Below, piece by piece: positions 1-6,031 of a stretch of DNA of 6,031 bases; within the stretch, counting starts at the first letter, position 1, and each line of letters opens with the position of its first letter. The notes under the pieces are model-generated. The model made no database searches and was not told the origin of the DNA. It worked only from the letters and a program-made list of their open reading frames with translations. Position numbers and translations under genes: made by a program. The DNA is from Desulfocapsa sulfexigens (GTDB taxonomy: Bacteria; Desulfobacterota; Desulfobulbia; Desulfobulbales; Desulfocapsaceae). The stretch spans positions 1 to 6,031 of the forward strand of contig DYNG01000059.1 in the NCBI GenBank assembly GCA_020721165.1, read 5' to 3'.

Positions 1-34
1 GGCCGCAGCGGGATCATGATCCGGGAGGATTATT
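1..34 (+). other. Fragment upstream of the first gene, possibly the end of the preceding nuo gene
   Basis: Two + frames could carry the tail of an upstream gene. One ends in TGA at 17-19, giving a 15-nt gap. The other ends in TGA at 36-38, overlapping the next start as ATGA. The fragment is too short to choose or to name the gene, though a nuo gene such as nuoL or nuoK is expected from cluster order. It also carries the ribosome binding site at 23-28 and the 12-bp palindrome GGATCATGATCC at 11-22. Confidence 0.3.
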
Positions 35-1822
35 ATGACAATTAACTTTTTCCATCCGGCTCTCATCATGATCATCGGAGCCCTTCTTCTGCCCCTGGTC
101 CGAGGACCATTCAGAAAGCCTTTCCTCTTTCTGATTCCCCTGCTCACATTTATTGATGTTATTTACCTCAGTCAACATCCCGGCACCTATGGGGTTGTCT
201 CTTTCCTTGACTGGGAATTAACCTTTGGCCGGGTGGACCGACTGTCCATGATCTTTGGCTTCATCATGTCCCTGATGGCTGTTATCGGCACCATCTACGG
301 CCTGCATGTGGAAGATGAGTGGCAGCATATGGCCGCCTGGTTTTATGTGGCCGGTTCTCTGGGGGTCATCTATTGTGGCGATTATCTCGTCCTCTTCCTG
401 TTCTGGGAAATGATGGCCTTTGCCTCCACCTTCCTGATCTGGTTCAAAAAAGACCCCGAGTCATTGGCGGCTGGCTACCGCTATATTCTGGTGCATACCT
501 TTGGCGGGGTTATCCTGCTCCTGGGATTTGTCCTTCGTTTTCAAGCCACCGGCGATCTCTCCTTTGTCCAACTCAATGTCCAGAGCCCTGAACTTTATAC
601 CTGGTTGATCATGATCGGCCTGATGCTCAATGCCGCTGTGCCCCCGCTCCACTCCTGGCTGCCTGATGCCTATAGCAAAGCGACCATCACCGGCTCGGTC
701 TTTATGTGTGCCTTTACCACCAAAACCGCCATTTATACCCTGGCTCGGAGCTGTGCCGGCTTTGATATTCTCATTGTCCTGGGCGTTATCATGACCATCT
801 ATGGCATTATCTACGCCATCATGGAGAACGATGTCCGCCGTCTCCTGGGCTGGGAAATCGTCTCCCAGGTTGGGTATATGGTCACCGGTGTCGGGATTGG
901 CACCGCCTTGGCCATCAATGGCACCTGTGCTCACGCCTTTGCTCACATCCTTTATAAAGGTTTGTTGTTCATGGCCGCTGGTGCCGTCATTCATGCCACC
1001 GGAAAATCCAAATTTACCGAATTGGGCGGACTTTATAAAAAGATGCCGGCTACCTTTATTTTTCTTCTCATTGGCGCGATGTCGGTTTCCGCCTTTCCCT
1101 TCATGTCGGGTTTTGTCTCCAAATCCATGATTATCAGCGCCAGCTTTGATTCCCATATCCTCTGGGCCGGTTTCCTGTTAACCATGGTCTCTGCCGGGAC
1201 CTTCCTGGTAGCGGGACTGCGACTTCCCTACCTCCTCTTTTTCAGCGACAACAAATGTTCCGCTGAGACTTGGGAGAAAGCCCAGGATCCGGGCTGGAAT
1301 ATGCAACTGGCGATGGCGCTGGCTTCATTCCTGTGCATTTTCATTGGCTCCTACTTACCTTTCCTCTACAATATGTTGCCGAATACCGAGGTAGCCTACC
1401 ATCCTTATGGGGCCTACCACCTCAGCGAGACCCTGCAAATTCTAGCCTTGACGGCGCTCGGCTTCTTTCTTCTCCGCAAATATATTGTGGCAAAACCCGT
1501 CATCAGTCTGGACCTGGACTGGTTTTACCGCAAAGGGGGCCAGGGATTCCTGTGGATCGTCAAGAACCCTTTGCAATGGTTTGATACCGCCTTCAGCAAG
1601 GCCTATCGCGTCGTTGGTCTTAACACCCTGATGCAGACGGCCCAGTTCTGGTCATGGTTTGACTGGAATGGTATTGATGGCGTGGTGGATGGGACAGCGC
1701 GATCAGTCCGCGCCATTGGCCGACGCGTCAGCCTGGTTCTTCAACGCGGTCAGATTCAGCAGACAATATATTATACCGTCACCTTTGCCGCTGTTATTCT
1801 TGCCGCTTTCGTCTGGCTATAA
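35..1822 (+). CDS. MrpD/NuoL-like proton (or Na+)/H+ antiporter-type subunit of complex I cluster
   Basis: This is an inner-membrane subunit of 595 residues, predicted to move protons (possibly Na+) as part of a complex I membrane arm. The family fold is 14 transmembrane helices. Visible channel residues are Glu125 in the FWEMMAF helix, Lys230 in FTTKTAIY, His304 and Lys308 in HILYKGLLFM, and Lys363 in SGFVSKSMI. The broken-helix motif LHSWLPDAYSKA begins near residue 205. Lysine rather than glutamate in the last channel helix fits NuoL/MrpD and argues against NuoM. GAVIHATG (316-323) and LDLDWFYRKGG (492-502) resemble proteins annotated as Na+/H+ antiporter subunit D. The C-terminus instead resembles NuoL: an IDGVVDG stretch (547-553), then LQRGQIQQ and a final hydrophobic helix (about 577-595). 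A GGGAGG site at 23-28 lies 6 nt before the ATG. The stop is 27 nt before nuoM, so co-transcription is likely. I cannot tell whether it replaces NuoL or adds to an upstream NuoL. Confidence 0.87.
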   Translation: MTINFFHPALIMIIGALLLPLVRGPFRKPFLFLIPLLTFIDVIYLSQHPGTYGVVSFLDWELTFGRVDRLSMIFGFIMSLMAVIGTIYGLHVEDEWQHMAAWFYVAGSLGVIYCGDYLVLFLFWEMMAFASTFLIWFKKDPESLAAGYRYILVHTFGGVILLLGFVLRFQATGDLSFVQLNVQSPELYTWLIMIGLMLNAAVPPLHSWLPDAYSKATITGSVFMCAFTTKTAIYTLARSCAGFDILIVLGVIMTIYGIIYAIMENDVRRLLGWEIVSQVGYMVTGVGIGTALAINGTCAHAFAHILYKGLLFMAAGAVIHATGKSKFTELGGLYKKMPATFIFLLIGAMSVSAFPFMSGFVSKSMIISASFDSHILWAGFLLTMVSAGTFLVAGLRLPYLLFFSDNKCSAETWEKAQDPGWNMQLAMALASFLCIFIGSYLPFLYNMLPNTEVAYHPYGAYHLSETLQILALTALGFFLLRKYIVAKPVISLDLDWFYRKGGQGFLWIVKNPLQWFDTAFSKAYRVVGLNTLMQTAQFWSWFDWNGIDGVVDGTARSVRAIGRRVSLVLQRGQIQQTIYYTVTFAAVILAAFVWL

Positions 1823-1835
1823 ACCCCTGGCTTTC

Positions 1836-1840
1836 GAGGA
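1836..1840 (+). promoter_or_regulatory. Ribosome binding site deciding the nuoM start
   Basis: GAGGA lies 9 nt before the ATG at 1850 and only 3 nt before an alternative in-frame TTG at 1844. The spacing favours the ATG. The difference is two residues only and does not affect function. Confidence 0.6.
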
Positions 1841-1849
1841 CCTTTGGGA

Positions 1850-3376
1850 ATGGATCAACTACTTTTCAATCCAAGCTATCCGCATATTCTGAGCACCCTG
1901 ATCTTCCTGCCCCTGGCAGGAGCATTGTTGTTGCTTTTTATCAACAATGATTTTTTTGCTCGCTACTGGGCTTTGGGAATTACCGCTCTCACCGCTGTTC
2001 TCTCGCTGCCCCTGGTCAGTGCCTTTGACATCAGTTCAACCAAGTTTCAATTTGCAGAGCAAGTCTCCTGGATTGACTCCTTGAATATTCAGTATGTCAT
2101 TGGTGTGGATGGTATTTCCATCCTTCTGGTCATGCTTACCACCCTGATTATGCCTCTCTGTGTCCTCGCCTCCTGGACCTATATCAAAACACGAGTGCAA
2201 CCCTTCATGATCTGCCTGCTCGTCATGGAAACTGCCATGCTTGGTGTCTTCATGGCCCTTGATTTTGTGCTCTTTTATATCCTGTGGGAGGCGATGCTCA
2301 TACCCATGTACCTCCTGATTGGAATTTGGGGCGGGCCTCGCAAAATTTATGCCTCCATTAAATTTTTCCTCTACACCCTGGCAGGTTCAATCATGCTGCT
2401 GGTGGGTATTATCTGGCTCTACAAGACCAATAATTACTCCTTCTTCATCCCGGATATGATGTGGAAAGATTATTCGCTGACCGCTCAGATTTATCTTTTC
2501 ATAGCCTTCTTTCTGGCCTTTGCCATCAAGGTGCCCATGTTCCCCTTCCATACTTGGTTGCCAGCAGCCCATGTCGAAGCGCCCACCGCCGGTTCGGTTA
2601 TTCTGGCCTCCGTTCTCCTCAAAATGGGAACTTACGGGTTTCTTCGTTTTGCCCTGCCAATTACCCCCGAGGCCACCACCCTGCTCATGCCCTATGTTCT
2701 CTGGTTGTCCATCGCCGGGATTATTTATGGTGGATTTACAGCCATAGCCCAGCATGACATGAAAAAACTGATCGCCTATTCTTCGGTTGGCCACATGGGT
2801 TTTGTGACCCTGGGTATTTTTGTCTTGAATATCAATGGGGTTGAAGGTGCCATCCTACAGATGATTAATCATGGGATCACGACAGGCGCCCTGTTTCTCT
2901 GTGTGGGTATGATCTATGAAAGAACCCATAGTCGTGAACTTCGTTCCGCCACTGGGGTGGGAAAATACATGCCTGTTTTTGTCACTTTCCTGGCCTTCTT
3001 TTCTCTCTCCTCTTTTGGATTCCCGGGAACCAATAGCTTTGTCGGTGAATTTATGATCCTGGCGGGAACATTCAAATACAGCACGACCTTAGCCCTGGCC
3101 GCCATTCCTGGTGCGGTTTTGGCGGCTGCCTATATGTTAAGGATGCTCCAGAAAATTATCTGGGGGGGAACCGACAATCCTGATCAATCGTGGCTCACCG
3201 ATTTGAATATGCGGGAAATGGTTACTCTCTCACCCTTTCTCTTTTTCGTTTTCTGGATTGGACTGAGTCCCCAGCCTTTTATTGATCTCATGCACTCCAG
3301 CGTAGTTCATCTTCTTGAACAATTTCATGCCCATCAAGGTCAGATTGTTGCTGCGGCAGATCTCATTATTCGTTAA
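1850..3376 (+). CDS. nuoM: NADH-quinone oxidoreductase subunit M (NuoM)
   Basis: NuoM is one of the antiporter-like proton-pumping subunits in the membrane arm of respiratory complex I. The protein is 508 residues, close to the usual family length of about 500, and hydrophobic throughout. Diagnostic motifs are IGVDGIS (84-90), LWEAMLIPMY (145-154) with channel Glu147, Lys227 before the FPFHTWLPAAHVEAPTAGSV broken helix, Lys258 in LLKMGTYG, HDMKKLIAYSSVGHMGF (302-318), and FPGTNSFVGEFMIL with Glu400. Glu147, Lys258 and Glu400 match E. coli Glu144, Lys234 and Glu407. The terminal glutamate is the mark of NuoM as opposed to NuoL or NuoN. I chose the ATG at 1850 because GAGGA at 1836-1840 lies 9 nt upstream; a TTG two codons earlier (1844) is only 3 nt from that site. 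It follows the MrpD/NuoL-like gene by 27 nt and is followed by an unusually long 140-bp gap before nuoN. No truncation or missing key residue was seen. Confidence 0.97.
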   Translation: MDQLLFNPSYPHILSTLIFLPLAGALLLLFINNDFFARYWALGITALTAVLSLPLVSAFDISSTKFQFAEQVSWIDSLNIQYVIGVDGISILLVMLTTLIMPLCVLASWTYIKTRVQPFMICLLVMETAMLGVFMALDFVLFYILWEAMLIPMYLLIGIWGGPRKIYASIKFFLYTLAGSIMLLVGIIWLYKTNNYSFFIPDMMWKDYSLTAQIYLFIAFFLAFAIKVPMFPFHTWLPAAHVEAPTAGSVILASVLLKMGTYGFLRFALPITPEATTLLMPYVLWLSIAGIIYGGFTAIAQHDMKKLIAYSSVGHMGFVTLGIFVLNINGVEGAILQMINHGITTGALFLCVGMIYERTHSRELRSATGVGKYMPVFVTFLAFFSLSSFGFPGTNSFVGEFMILAGTFKYSTTLALAAIPGAVLAAAYMLRMLQKIIWGGTDNPDQSWLTDLNMREMVTLSPFLFFVFWIGLSPQPFIDLMHSSVVHLLEQFHAHQGQIVAAADLIIR

Positions 3377-3516
3377 GTCACTGTTATCAATAATTAACCA
3401 TAAAGATATTATAGCGTGTACGGCAATAAGGGTCTGTAGAGAAACAAAAAAAATCTGTAATCGTAATTTCCTAACGGCCCCTCATTGAAATATATACGAA
3501 ACTAAAGGTAATACTT
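3377..3516. other. Non-coding spacer between nuoM and nuoN
   Basis: This 140-bp AT-rich gap interrupts an operon whose previous gap is 27 bp. It holds the promoter-like sequence at 3384-3412 and the nuoN ribosome binding site, and no terminator hairpin that I can see. No open frame with a credible start is present. Confidence 0.7.
3384..3412 (+). promoter_or_regulatory. Candidate sigma-70 promoter in front of nuoN
   Basis: TTATCA (3384-3389, four of six to TTGACA) is separated by 17 bp from TATTAT (3407-3412, five of six to TATAAT). It lies just after the nuoM stop in an AT-rich 140-bp spacer, and would start transcription near 3419, about 100 nt before the nuoN start. Such matches occur by chance in AT-rich DNA, so this is suggestive only; the unusual gap size is the main support. 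Confidence 0.35.
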
Positions 3517-4929
3517 ATGCAATTTCTACCTGAGTTAGCATTGTTGGGAGCAAGCCTCGCCATCTTCCTCGTCAGTCTGGGCACAGCCAATGCCACAAAG
3601 ATAAAAACCATAGCAATGGGACTGGGGGGCGCAGTCTTTGTCGCCGCTCTTCTCAGCATTGGCGCTCAGGGAAATCTTTTTTACGATTCCTACAAGGTAG
3701 ATCTCTACTCTCAGATTTTTAAGATTCTCATTGCTGGGGCCATGCTGGTTGTCCTGATCCTGGGTCGAGAGCTCAAAGATATCAAAGAAACCGTTCACCC
3801 TGAATATTATCTATTTATGTTCCTGGGCGTGCTTGGCTTGATGATGCTGGTTTCCAGCATTGAATTGCTGGCTATATTTATTGCCCTGGAACTCTCATCT
3901 TTTGCTGTATATCTCATGGTTCCCATGCGGGATGACAACGGCAAAAACCGTTTTCAGATGGAGGCTGGCATCAAATACCTGCTGTTCGGGGTGACGGCCA
4001 CCGCTTTTATGCTCTTTGGCATGAGTTACATGTTTGGCCTTACCGGTTCTACCCATTTACCGGCTGTTATCAGCGCCCTCTCCCAGATGTACACTCAGCC
4101 GGCGGCTGTCATTGCCATGATGATGGTGTTGGCGGGATTTTTCTATAAACTGGCTCTCTTCCCCTTTCATTTCTGGGTTCCTGATGTCTATGAGGGAGCC
4201 TCCAACGAAACCACCGCCTTTATCGCCTCCGTTCCCAAGCTGGCCGCTGTCGCCCTGCTCATCCGGTTGGTGAGCATGATTACCGGAGACGGTCAGATTA
4301 TTACAACACTACTCATGGTTTGTGCCATTCTCTCCATGTTTTACGGCAATCTTTCGGCCCTGGTGCAGACCGACATCAAACGAATGCTCGGATTTTCCGG
4401 CATTGCCCATGCCGGTTTCATCCTGCTGGGCCTTTTAACTTTCCAAATTACCGGCTATGCCAATGCCCTCTATTATATCATTGGCTATGTGATCATGAAT
4501 CTGGCCTGTTTTCTGGTTATCTGTGCCGTTTCCAGTAAAGGTGAAAATGTCCAGATTAGTGATTTAAGCGGCCTGCACAAACGATCCCCCATGCTGGCCC
4601 TGACATTAGCCATAGCCCTCTTCGCCTTGGCTGGTATTCCGCCTTTTGTGGGCTTCATGGGAAAATTCATGCTGCTGGCCGGGGCCCTGAAACAAGGCTA
4701 TCTTCTGCTGGTCATCCTGGCAGCGATCAATACCGCGATTGCTATTTTTTATTATCTGTCGGTGGTGCGAGTTACCTTCTGCAGTGAACCTGAAAATACA
4801 ACCCCGCTCTCCAGCAGCCTTTTTACCAATGTGACATCTGTAGTTTTGTTACTTCTGATTATCGTTATGGGCGTAGTTCCCCAGCAATTTATTGATCTGG
4901 CGACAATCACAGTGCAATCCATGCGATAA
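3517..4929 (+). CDS. nuoN: NADH-quinone oxidoreductase subunit N (NuoN)
   Basis: NuoN is the antiporter-like subunit that sits closest to the quinone-binding end among the three pump modules of complex I. The protein is 470 residues, full length for the family. Channel residues are all present: Glu125 in IALELSSFAVYLM, Lys211 in FFYKLALFPFHFWVPDVYEGA, Lys241 in VPKLAAVALLIRL, and Lys383 in IPPFVGFMGKFMLLAG. These correspond to E. coli NuoN Glu133, Lys217, Lys247 and Lys395. QTDIKRMLGFSGIAHAGF (284-301) is the usual conserved loop and following helix. The start codon has AAAGG at 3504-3508 with 8 nt spacing. It is the last gene of the cluster and is followed 34 nt downstream by a strong terminator hairpin. 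The 140-bp spacer in front contains a sigma-70-like promoter candidate, so nuoN may be boosted by its own transcript as well as read through from nuoM. No anomalies were seen in the protein. Confidence 0.97.
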   Translation: MQFLPELALLGASLAIFLVSLGTANATKIKTIAMGLGGAVFVAALLSIGAQGNLFYDSYKVDLYSQIFKILIAGAMLVVLILGRELKDIKETVHPEYYLFMFLGVLGLMMLVSSIELLAIFIALELSSFAVYLMVPMRDDNGKNRFQMEAGIKYLLFGVTATAFMLFGMSYMFGLTGSTHLPAVISALSQMYTQPAAVIAMMMVLAGFFYKLALFPFHFWVPDVYEGASNETTAFIASVPKLAAVALLIRLVSMITGDGQIITTLLMVCAILSMFYGNLSALVQTDIKRMLGFSGIAHAGFILLGLLTFQITGYANALYYIIGYVIMNLACFLVICAVSSKGENVQISDLSGLHKRSPMLALTLAIALFALAGIPPFVGFMGKFMLLAGALKQGYLLLVILAAINTAIAIFYYLSVVRVTFCSEPENTTPLSSSLFTNVTSVVLLLLIIVMGVVPQQFIDLATITVQSMR

Positions 4930-4963
4930 TCTCTCTGGCTGAAAACTCAGTAGAGTAATTAGT

Positions 4964-5011
4964 AATAAAAAAAGCCCTTGTTCATTGAGATGAACAAGGG
5001 CTTTTTTTATT
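4964..5011. terminator. Bidirectional rho-independent terminator
   Basis: A perfect inverted repeat has arms at 4964-4984 and 4991-5011 (21 bp each) around TTGAGA; closing T4985-A4990 leaves a TGAG tetraloop. The core stem is GCCCTTGTTCA with its complement, preceded by seven A and followed by seven T. Read in either direction this gives a GC-rich hairpin followed by a U run. It can therefore end both the nuo transcript from the left and the PxxKW transcript from the right, whose stop lies 25 nt beyond the hairpin. Confidence 0.95.
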
Positions 5012-5036
5012 TCTAAAAATGATAAAAAAGAAAATC

Positions 5037-5288
5037 TTATTTCTTCCCCTTTGCTGAAGCTCGTTTGGCCGCCTTCAAAGGATTCACCCGAATGGTAACA
5101 ACATTGATTTCTGGTTTGGCGTGAGTCGCAAAATTACAAATCCCTAAACGCCACTTCGCCTCAGGCTGCATATACGATTTACAAAATTGCACTCCCGCTT
5201 CTTCTGTGATTCGTTCACAACCAGAACATTTTTCAACCACTGGCCTGAAATTTCTTTCATTATATGTTTGCACATTTTGTTTCTGCAT
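5037..5288 (-). CDS. PxxKW-family cysteine-rich small protein
   Basis: This is an 83-residue, probably cytoplasmic protein with no signal peptide or membrane segment. Four cysteines at 21, 24, 36 and 51 are arranged CSGC-x11-C-x14-C. The motif PEAKW at 42-46 followed by RLGICNFATH matches the small PxxKW cysteine-rich family known from sulfate-reducing and related Desulfobacterota. The CxxC pair plus two more cysteines suggests zinc or iron-sulfur binding, but this is inference; no function is established to my knowledge. The tail (about 72-83) is lysine and arginine rich, which could bind nucleic acid or simply be disordered. Translation should be good: GGGAGGGG (- strand, 5296-5303) has its GGAGG core 9 nt before the ATG. 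It converges on nuoN and shares the hairpin terminator, and diverges from pilC across a 581-bp spacer, so it is probably monocistronic. Family assignment is fairly secure; role is unknown. Confidence 0.8.
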   Translation of the reverse strand: MQKQNVQTYNERNFRPVVEKCSGCERITEEAGVQFCKSYMQPEAKWRLGICNFATHAKPEINVVTIRVNPLKAAKRASAKGKK

Positions 5289-5646
5289 ACCTAAACCCCT
5301 CCCAGGCTCTCAATAGTCCATTCTATAGATAGAGATGACATTACAATTAATATGATAAAAATTCGTAAGACAAGATACCAAACCTCTTAAAATATCTCAA
5401 GTTAAAAACAACCATCACTCGTCGTAATAATGAATACTCCTTTTTGACAATCTCGCAAAAAATCGAAAGAACCAATAACGATCCGTTGCAACCTGCTGAA
5501 ATGTCTTGGTCAGAATTTGAGAAAAAACTGTCATGATACCTTATGCAAGATAGTTATTTTACTCCAATCAACATGAAATGGCTAATAACTCTTTATATTA
5601 TCAATATTTTTCAACGATCAACCACAAGAGTCGCGGACTTGCCTTG

Positions 5647-5668
5647 ATGGCATCTCAATGGCATCTAC
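5647..5668 (+). repeat. 11-bp tandem direct repeat
   Basis: ATGGCATCT occurs at 5647-5655 and again at 5658-5666, a period of 11 bp, close to one helical turn. Two same-face copies could be a regulator site; two copies are too few to exclude chance duplication. Confidence 0.6.
5648..5663 (+). promoter_or_regulatory. Possible sigma-54 (-24/-12) promoter-like element upstream of pilC
   Basis: TGGCATCTCAATGGCA has the invariant GG (5649-5650) and GC (5661-5662) exactly 12 bp apart, as in the sigma-54 pattern TGGCAC-N5-TTGC. It departs at the sixth base (T for C) and in the -12 element (TGGC for TTGC). Pilus genes in many proteobacteria are sigma-54 dependent through PilR, which makes the position plausible, but it would leave a leader of about 195 nt. 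It also coincides with a short tandem repeat, which could create the spacing by itself. Confidence 0.25.
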
Positions 5669-5737
5669 CTGGGGTAGAAAACAAAACTTTTAGCCTCTGT
5701 CATTAAATAAATACAAATAAAGGGGGAAAAAACAAAT

Positions 5738-5763
5738 TATAATCGCGACTTCCTTGTAATCGC
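5738..5763 (+). repeat. Short direct repeat TAATCGC, 17-bp period
   Basis: TATAATCGC (5738-5746) and TGTAATCGC (5755-5763) match at eight of nine positions with a 17-bp period. The second copy overlaps the -35 element of the candidate pilC promoter. No regulator can be named. Confidence 0.4.
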
Positions 5764-5782
5764 CCACATCATACGATAGAAT
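5754..5782 (+). promoter_or_regulatory. Candidate sigma-70 promoter for pilC
   Basis: TTGTAA (5754-5759, four of six) and TAGAAT (5777-5782, five of six) are 17 bp apart and would begin transcription near 5789, about 80 nt before the pilC ATG. A nearby perfect TATAAT at 5738-5743 has no acceptable -35 element. Chance matches are likely in this AT-rich stretch. Confidence 0.33.
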
Positions 5783-5869
5783 AAAACCTATATTTTAATC
5801 TACTCTTCGTTTATGCTTCACATTTTTATTTCATCTCATTCTTTTGTCGAACAATAAGAGGTAGAGGGT

Positions 5870-6031
5870 ATGCCAGTATTCATATGGAAAGGTGTAAATG
5901 CGCAGGGTGTGAAACGAAATGGAGAAGTGGAGTCTCCGGACCAGGCAGCTGCGTTGGCCCATGTTAAACGACTCCGCATCCAGGATATTGTCATCAAAGA
6001 AAAACCGAAGGATCTTCTTGAAAATATCTCT
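5870..6031 (+). CDS. pilC: Type IV pilus assembly platform protein PilC, N-terminus (partial, runs off window)
   Basis: Only the first 54 codons are inside the window. PilC (GspF/T2SF family) is the inner-membrane platform protein of type IV pili; with the cytoplasmic ATPases PilB and PilT it drives pilus extension and retraction. The visible part begins MPVFIWKGVNAQGVKRNGE, the typical PilC start (a short aromatic strand, then a GxxxxGxxxxGE pattern). It continues with the lysine-rich EKPKDLL segment that in PilC proteins precedes the first cytoplasmic GspF domain. The ATG at 5870 has AAGAGG at 5856-5861, 8 nt upstream, so the start is well supported. It stands first after a 581-bp non-coding stretch, so it is either a monocistronic gene or the head of an operon, not immediately preceded by pilB or pilT as in many genomes. 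A type II secretion GspF is possible from so little sequence, but the KPKDL segment favours PilC. Confidence 0.85.
   Translation, partial: MPVFIWKGVNAQGVKRNGEVESPDQAAALAHVKRLRIQDIVIKEKPKDLLENIS

Larger units (their letters stand above)
5289..5869. other. Long AT-rich intergenic region between divergent PxxKW gene and pilC
   Basis: This 581-bp stretch separates two divergent starts and has a clearly lower GC content than the flanking genes. It contains the ribosome binding sites of both genes, candidate pilC promoters, the 11-bp and TAATCGC repeats, and a weak minus-strand promoter candidate for the PxxKW gene (TTGTAA at 5341-5346 and TAGAAT at 5320-5325, but only 15 bp apart). One stop-free frame at 5369-5536 lacks a credible start. 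No tRNA, rRNA, insertion sequence or CRISPR structure is visible; a small RNA cannot be excluded. Confidence 0.7.

Noticed and set aside
11..22. 12-bp palindrome GGATCATGATCC near the left edge
   Set aside because: It is short, and its GATCATGATC core recurs inside coding sequence at 607-616, so chance is enough to explain it.
461..1156. Long open frame (231 codons) on the minus strand inside the MrpD/NuoL-like gene
   Set aside because: Its product is rich in Gly, Asp, His and Asn without recognisable motifs, as expected from the complement of a membrane-protein gene; the + strand gene is conserved across its full length.
1844..1849. TTG start two codons upstream of the nuoM ATG
   Set aside because: It is only 3 nt from the GAGGA site, too close for good initiation, while the ATG at 1850 has proper spacing.
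2387..2794. Open frame (135 codons) on the minus strand inside nuoM
   Set aside because: Same type of antisense shadow; no motif, and it lies wholly within a well-supported nuoM.
3383..3398. GTTA...TAAC inverted repeat just after nuoM, considered as a terminator
   Set aside because: The stem is only 4 bp, AT-rich, with no T run after it; it cannot act as an intrinsic terminator.
5444..5449. Perfect TTGACA -35 hexamer in the intergenic region
   Set aside because: No -10-like hexamer occurs 16-18 bp downstream.
5738..5743. Perfect TATAAT upstream of pilC as a promoter on its own
   Set aside because: No -35 match 16-18 bp upstream (AAATAA at 17 bp) and no extended -10 TG; kept only as part of a repeat.

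Overview
The window looks like the chromosome of a Gram-negative bacterium, most likely a Desulfobacterota (Desulfobulbales-like sulfur-cycle) organism. Three things point there: an MrpD/NuoL-type antiporter subunit directly ahead of nuoM and nuoN, a small PxxKW-type cysteine-rich protein, and a type IV pilus pilC. The taxonomic placement is inference from gene families, not a database match. Coding regions have moderate GC; the spacers are clearly AT-rich.

Positions 1-4929 are the distal part of a complex I (nuo) operon on the + strand: an MrpD/NuoL-like antiporter subunit (35-1822), nuoM (1850-3376) and nuoN (3517-4929). All three keep the conserved charged residues of the proton-channel helices. 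They would form the distal, proton-pumping half of the membrane arm of NADH (or other donor):quinone oxidoreductase. The earlier nuo genes must lie left of the window. A 140-bp spacer before nuoN carries a promoter-like sequence. The cluster ends in a very long perfect hairpin flanked by A and T runs (4964-5011), which should terminate transcription from both directions.

Positions 5037-5288 (- strand) hold a convergent gene for an 83-residue cysteine-rich PxxKW-family protein of unknown function. Positions 5289-5869 are an AT-rich non-coding stretch between divergent genes. It holds candidate promoters, an 11-bp tandem repeat with sigma-54-like spacing, and one short open frame without a credible start. 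From 5870 to the window edge is the N-terminus of pilC, the type IV pilus inner-membrane platform protein.

Most of the window is ordinary core energy metabolism. I see no mobile element, CRISPR array, RNA gene or clearly new system. The points most worth following up are the extra antiporter-type subunit, the uncharacterised PxxKW protein, and the regulatory content of the spacer upstream of pilC.
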